This document shows, piece by piece, positions 15,358 through 18,303 of a DNA stretch of 18,303 bases. Location: positions 1,252 to 19,554 of the forward strand of contig DJEI01000054.1 of assembly GCA_002431865.1 (NCBI GenBank), written 5' to 3'. The translations under genes and the position numbers were made by a program. The stretch is from Lachnospiraceae bacterium UBA5902. GTDB taxonomy: Bacteria; Bacillota; Clostridia; Lachnospirales; Lachnospiraceae. Within the stretch, counting starts at the first letter, position 1. Each line of letters begins with the position of its first letter. The notes under the pieces are model-generated. The model worked only from the letters and a program-made list of their open reading frames with translations. It did not search any database and was not told where the DNA came from.

Positions 15358-16095
15358 ATGAAACGAATCAAATTAACTGTCGCGTATGATGGAACAAATT
15401 ACTGCGGCTGGCAGATTCAGGATAATGGAATTACAATTGAGGAGATCCTGAACCGCGAACTGTCAAAGCTGCTGCAGGAGGATATCAGGGTCATTGGCGC
15501 AAGCCGGACGGATTCCGGGGTGCATGCGCTGGGAAATGTGGCGGTCTTTGATACGGAGACACGGATTCCGCCGGAGAAGATCAGCTTCGCGTTGAATCAG
15601 CGACTGCCGGACGATATCCGGATTCAGGAATCGTGTCAGGTGTCGGATGATTTTCACCCGCGGTTCTGCGACACGATCAAGACATATGAGTATCGAATCT
15701 GGAATGATAGATTTCCAAATCCACTTGTACGGCTTTACTCGAAGTTTTGCTATTTCAATGTCGATGTAGCGAAGATGGAGCAGGCAGCAGCATATCTTGT
15801 TGGCGAGCATGATTTCAAATCATTTTGCACGCCGCGGACACAGGTGGAATCGACGGTGCGCACCGTGACAGAGATATCCTTCCGCACAGAGGGGAAGATG
15901 ATCATCATGACAATCCGCGGGACAGGTTTCCTGTATAATATGGTGCGGATTATCATGGGCACATTGCTGAAATGCGGCATGAATATGTATCCGCCGGAGC
16001 ATGTGAAAGAGATTCTTGACGCGAAGGATCGTGCGGCAGCAGGGCCGAAAGCGGAAGCGTGCGGATTGCGGTTAGTTGGAATTGAATATTTGTAG
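15358..16095 (+). CDS. truA: tRNA pseudouridine synthase A
   Basis: 245 residues, the normal TruA length. It makes pseudouridine at positions 38-40 of tRNA anticodon arms. The catalytic Asp is D52 in GASRTDSGVHALGN, and other family motifs are the start KLTVAYDGTNYCGWQ, the DDFHPRF region and GTGFLYNMVRIIMGT near residue 190. GAAAGGAG lies just before the ATG. The 168-nt AT-rich spacer from ecfT shows no convincing promoter or terminator, so it may be cotranscribed with ecfT or have a weak promoter of its own. Confidence 0.97.
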   Translation: MKRIKLTVAYDGTNYCGWQIQDNGITIEEILNRELSKLLQEDIRVIGASRTDSGVHALGNVAVFDTETRIPPEKISFALNQRLPDDIRIQESCQVSDDFHPRFCDTIKTYEYRIWNDRFPNPLVRLYSKFCYFNVDVAKMEQAAAYLVGEHDFKSFCTPRTQVESTVRTVTEISFRTEGKMIIMTIRGTGFLYNMVRIIMGTLLKCGMNMYPPEHVKEILDAKDRAAAGPKAEACGLRLVGIEYL

Positions 16096-16123
16096 AAAAT
16101 TTACGCATTTCTTGAAAAAAGCG

Positions 16124-16152
16124 TTGACACACGCGGGCACGTATAATATAAT
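16124..16152 (+). promoter_or_regulatory. Consensus sigma-A promoter of rplM-rpsI
   Basis: TTGACA at 16124-16129 and TATAAT at 16147-16152 are both perfect and are exactly 17 nt apart. The predicted start is near 16159. It is the strongest promoter in the window and separates rplM-rpsI from truA. Confidence 0.92.
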
Positions 16153-16158
16153 ATCTAA

Positions 16159-16335
16159 ATGTGACAAAAGACAGGTGAAGTGTGTCCCAATAGCCCCGGG
16201 ATTCATGGAATACTCTTTTGAAGCAATGTACAGTACGCATTCGGCACTGTGCAGACAGGCTGTTTCGGACATTTCGGCTTGAAAGCATGGGTATGATGCA
16301 GGACAATTCGAATAATTTTAAGGAGGAACACCACA
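16159..16335 (+). promoter_or_regulatory. Leader RNA of rplM (candidate L13-type leader)
   Basis: About 177 nt lie between the promoter and rplM with no gene. TGTACAGT 16227-16234 pairs with ACTGTGCA 16246-16253 (one G-U). TGTCC 16183-16187 can pair with GGACA either at 16267-16271 or at 16301-16305, which would give two alternative closing helices. L13-dependent leaders are known upstream of rplM in Firmicutes; position and length fit, but I could not compare it with a covariance model. Confidence 0.55.
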
Positions 16336-16770
16336 ATGAAGAGCTTTATGGCAAGCCCATCAAACATTGAAAGAAAGTGGTATGTAGTAGATGCTACAGG
16401 ACATACATTAGGTCGTTTATCATCAGAGATTGCAAGCATTTTAAGAGGAAAGAACAAGCCGACATTTACACCACACATCGATACAGGAGACTATATCGTA
16501 GTTGTAAATGCTGATAAGATCAAAGTAACAGGTAAGAAGATGGATCAGAAGGTTTACTATCACCATTCTGATTATGTCGGCGGTATGAAAGAGCAGACTC
16601 TCAAAGAGAAGATGGCTAAGAAGCCAGAGGAAGTTATCTACCTTGCAGTTAAGGGCATGCTTCCAAAGGGACCTCTCGGAAGACAGATGATCAAGAAGCT
16701 TTATGTTTACGCTGGACCAGAGCACAAGCAGCAGGCTCAGAAGCCAGAAGTATTAGAGATTAAGTATTAA
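16336..16770 (+). CDS. rplM: 50S ribosomal protein L13
   Basis: 144 residues, the normal L13 length. It begins [20 protein letters not shown] and carries the family signature around [20 protein letters not shown] (about residues 107-126). L13 is needed early in 50S assembly and, in several bacteria, represses its own operon. AAGGAGG at 16320-16326 is 9 nt before the ATG. It forms a two-gene operon with rpsI. Confidence 0.98.
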   Translation: MKSFMASPSNIERKWYVVDATGHTLGRLSSEIASILRGKNKPTFTPHIDTGDYIVVVNADKIKVTGKKMDQKVYYHHSDYVGGMKEQTLKEKMAKKPEEVIYLAVKGMLPKGPLGRQMIKKLYVYAGPEHKQQAQKPEVLEIKY

Positions 16771-16787
16771 TAAGGGAGGAAACGTTC

Positions 16788-17186
16788 GTGGCTAAGAATA
16801 GTAATAGATTTTACGGAACAGGTAGAAGAAAAAGCAGTATCGCAAGAGTTTACCTTGTACCAGGAACTGGTAAGGTAACTATTAATAAGAAAGACATGGA
16901 TGAGTATTTCGGTCTTGATACATTGAAGCTCATCGTTAAGCAGCCATTTGCAGCAACAGGTACAGAAGGAAAGTTCGACGTACTTGTAAATGTTAAGGGT
17001 GGCGGATTTACTGGTCAGGCTGGTGCTATCAGACATGGTATCTCCAGAGCACTCCTTGAGGCAGACGCTGAGTACAGACCAGCACTCAAGAAGGCAGGAT
17101 ACCTTACAAGAGATCCTCGTATGAAGGAAAGAAAGAAGTACGGTCTCAAAGCCGCACGTCGTGCACCACAGTTTTCAAAGAGATAG
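16788..17186 (+). CDS. rpsI: 30S ribosomal protein S9
   Basis: 132 residues, starting [20 protein letters not shown] and ending in the conserved basic tail [17 protein letters not shown], whose last residues reach the P-site tRNA. The start is GTG, with GGGAGG at 16774-16779. The gene is intact to the stop even though an integrase-bearing element begins just downstream, so the element either restored or did not disturb the 3' end. Confidence 0.98.
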   Translation: MAKNSNRFYGTGRRKSSIARVYLVPGTGKVTINKKDMDEYFGLDTLKLIVKQPFAATGTEGKFDVLVNVKGGGFTGQAGAIRHGISRALLEADAEYRPALKKAGYLTRDPRMKERKKYGLKAARRAPQFSKR

Positions 17187-17201
17187 GAATTGCGAACTCA
17201 G

Positions 17202-17248
17202 AAATCCCACAGAAACAAGGTTTTCCTTGTATCTGTGGGATTTTTCTT
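17202..17248 (+). terminator. Strong intrinsic terminator after rpsI
   Basis: AAATCCCACAGA 17202-17213 pairs with TCTGTGGGATTT 17232-17243; inside, after one A-A mismatch, ACAAGG 17215-17220 pairs with CCTTGT 17225-17230 around a TTTT loop. A T-rich tract follows. Confidence 0.93.
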
Positions 17249-17319
17249 TGCGTGGGGTTCTTTGCGTATTGGTGGATTTTTGCGAATTAGTAACACGTTA
17301 GTAACGCATTAGTAACACA
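17244..17319. repeat. Short direct repeats at the junction of rpsI and the integrase element
   Basis: TTCTTTGCGT occurs at 17244-17253 and again at 17258-17267. Three adjacent 11-nt units, TTAGTAACACG 17287-17297, TTAGTAACGCA 17298-17308 and TTAGTAACACA 17309-17319, follow. Such spaced short repeats next to an integrase gene resemble arm-type integrase or excisionase binding sites; this role is inferred. Confidence 0.7.
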
Positions 17320-17361
17320 AAAAATAATATCTTGCGTAAGATTTAGCTTATCTTACGCAAG
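17319..17361 (-). terminator. Terminator of the small DNA-binding protein gene, overlapping its stop codon
   Basis: CTTGCGTAAGAT (17331-17342) and ATCTTACGCAAG (17350-17361) form a perfect 12-bp stem with a seven-base loop. Read on the - strand it is followed by a T-rich run (complement of the A-run at 17319-17326). The TAA stop at 17343-17345 sits in the loop. Confidence 0.82.
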
Positions 17362-17672
17362 ACAATTTCCTTTTTTATATCGTGCTTGGTTTTGCAATGA
17401 AATTGGAGACCGTTTTTCAAGAATACATCGTAGCCATTTTGCGTATTTCCGGTAACATACAAAATGGAGGATCTGGCTTTCTCGGATAATTGGATTGAAT
17501 CAAACAGAGCAGTTTGTTCTTTTTGGAGCAGCATCAGAAAATATTTATTAACAGACATATTGTTATCGGCAGCAAGTTTTTGGATCATATGTTTCGTCCC
17601 TTTGGGGACAGAGAGATAGATCCTCTCATAATTATCTGCGTTAAACTGATTCTTATAAGCTGTTTTATTCAT
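17343..17672 (-). CDS. Small ribbon-helix-helix-like DNA-binding protein
   Basis: 109 residues. Residues about 14-52 show the ribbon-helix-helix pattern: a strand (YERIYLSVP), a helix (KGTKHMIQKLAADN), a turn and a second helix (SVNKYFLMLLQKEQ). The remainder (about 53-109) has no recognised motif. GGGAGGG lies 5 nt before the ATG (complement of 17678-17684), inside the 12 nt between the integrase stop and this start, so the two genes are probably cotranscribed. Proteins of this kind beside integrases often act as regulators or as excision helpers; which one applies here is not known. The last codons overlap the terminator stem. Confidence 0.7.
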   Translation of the reverse strand: MNKTAYKNQFNADNYERIYLSVPKGTKHMIQKLAADNNMSVNKYFLMLLQKEQTALFDSIQLSEKARSSILYVTGNTQNGYDVFLKNGLQFHCKTKHDIKKEIVLRKIS

Positions 17673-17684
17673 CGAATCCCTCCC

Positions 17685-18303
17685 TTAGATTTTATTGATT
17701 GCTTCTAATTTGAATGGAAGATCGACGTGAGTATAAACGATCTGTGTAACATTTTGCCCTTTGTGACCAACTATTTTCTGAATAATTCGCTCATCAACCC
17801 CAGCTTCAGTAAGTAAAGACACACAGGTATGTCTTGTATCATGTGGACGGTGTCCTTTATACATAGGTTCTTTTTTCGCCTCTTGTGATTCATAACGCCC
17901 CAGATTTAGCTGCAGCATAAGGGGAACCCAATAGGAGTCATAATAATTTCTATATAAAAATGGCTCGCAGTCCGGAGTGCAGATCAGATTCTTGCAATCT
18001 TTTTTCATCCAATGTTCAAAGAATGGCACAATTTTTTCGGCAATAGGAACTTCTCTGATTCCTGCATCTGTTTTTGATTCTTTAACATAAAACCATCTTT
18101 CATCCAAGTGTACATCTTTTTTCTCAAGATTAAGCAGTTCTCCGATTCGAACCCCGGTATAGATAAGCATCAGTATAACGGATATGTATTCGTTTGAGCT
18201 ATGCGCATCCCATAACTTTTGAAGAGATTCTTTACTAAATGGCTTTCGGTTATATGCATTCGGGTTTCCCGGCTTGTTTATATTAACATACCGGATCATA
18301 TTT
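17685..18303 (-). CDS. Tyrosine recombinase (integrase), catalytic domain; 5' end outside window
   Basis: At least 204 residues are visible, and the frame is open to the window edge, so the N-terminal arm- and core-binding domains are cut off. All catalytic motifs of the tyrosine recombinase family are present in order: Arg in TGVRIGELL, Lys in KESKTDAG, HxxR in HDTRHT, His in VGHKG and the nucleophile Tyr in VYTHVD. The enzyme cuts and joins att sites to insert or excise an element. It lies 12 nt upstream of the small DNA-binding gene on the same strand. Typical integrases of this class have 350-400 residues, so about half is missing from view. An ATG at 18299 exists but is unlikely to be the true start. 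Confidence 0.92.
   Translation of the reverse strand, partial: NMIRYVNINKPGNPNAYNRKPFSKESLQKLWDAHSSNEYISVILMLIYTGVRIGELLNLEKKDVHLDERWFYVKESKTDAGIREVPIAEKIVPFFEHWMKKDCKNLICTPDCEPFLYRNYYDSYWVPLMLQLNLGRYESQEAKKEPMYKGHRPHDTRHTCVSLLTEAGVDERIIQKIVGHKGQNVTQIVYTHVDLPFKLEAINKI

Larger units (their letters stand above)
17187..18303. mobile_element. Edge of an integrated element at the 3' end of rpsI (partial)
   Basis: A tyrosine integrase gene and a small DNA-binding protein gene lie on the - strand, reading toward the 3' end of rpsI, with short direct repeats between. This layout is that of the integrase end of an integrative conjugative element, prophage or island. The exact boundary cannot be set here: it lies in or just after the rpsI 3' end. 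The other end and any cargo are outside the window. Confidence 0.6.

Noticed and set aside
17287..17319. CRISPR-like repeat array
   Set aside because: Units are only 11 nt, directly adjacent without spacers, and no cas gene is present.

Overview
The window is a chromosomal segment of a low-to-moderate GC Firmicute, most likely a Lachnospiraceae-type Clostridium. This is inferred from the gene order (spc operon, then alpha operon with rpsD between rpsK and rpoA), the long form of L17, the zinc-type S14 and L36, strong AAGGAGG ribosome binding sites, and the usage of TTG/GTG starts. No species can be named from the sequence alone. No tRNA, rRNA or CRISPR array was seen.

Region 1 (1-9406, + strand) is the translation and secretion super-operon: the end of rpsN, then rpsH-rplF-rplR-rpsE-rpmD-rplO-secY, adk-map-infA, and rpmJ-rpsM-rpsK-rpsD-rpoA-rplQ, closed by a clear intrinsic terminator. 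Three non-coding parts of this run are highly structured: a 40-nt hairpin between secY and adk, a 307-nt leader between rpmJ and rpsM with mutually exclusive helices, and a two-hairpin leader between rpoA and rplQ. They look like control points for translation or mRNA processing. An internal promoter precedes rpmJ.

Region 2 (9407-12434) is accessory DNA placed where the conserved order rplQ-ecfA1-ecfA2-ecfT-truA-rplM-rpsI would normally continue. It holds a 391-bp imperfect palindrome with arms of over 100 nt and a hairpin-rich centre, an S66 peptidase-like protein that lacks the nucleophile serine, an orphan type IV pilin-like protein, a shared convergent terminator, and an unknown cytosolic protein on the - strand.

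Region 3 (12435-17248, + strand) resumes the conserved order: EcfA1 and EcfA2 are fused into one 609-residue polypeptide, followed by EcfT (together the energizing module of ECF vitamin/metal importers), then truA. A consensus sigma-A promoter with an L13-type leader then drives rplM-rpsI, which ends in a strong terminator.

Region 4 (17249-18303, mostly - strand) is the edge of an integrated element at the 3' end of rpsI: short direct repeats, a ribbon-helix-helix-like small protein and the catalytic domain of a tyrosine integrase that runs off the window. The 3' end of rpsI is a known insertion site for integrative elements in Firmicutes.
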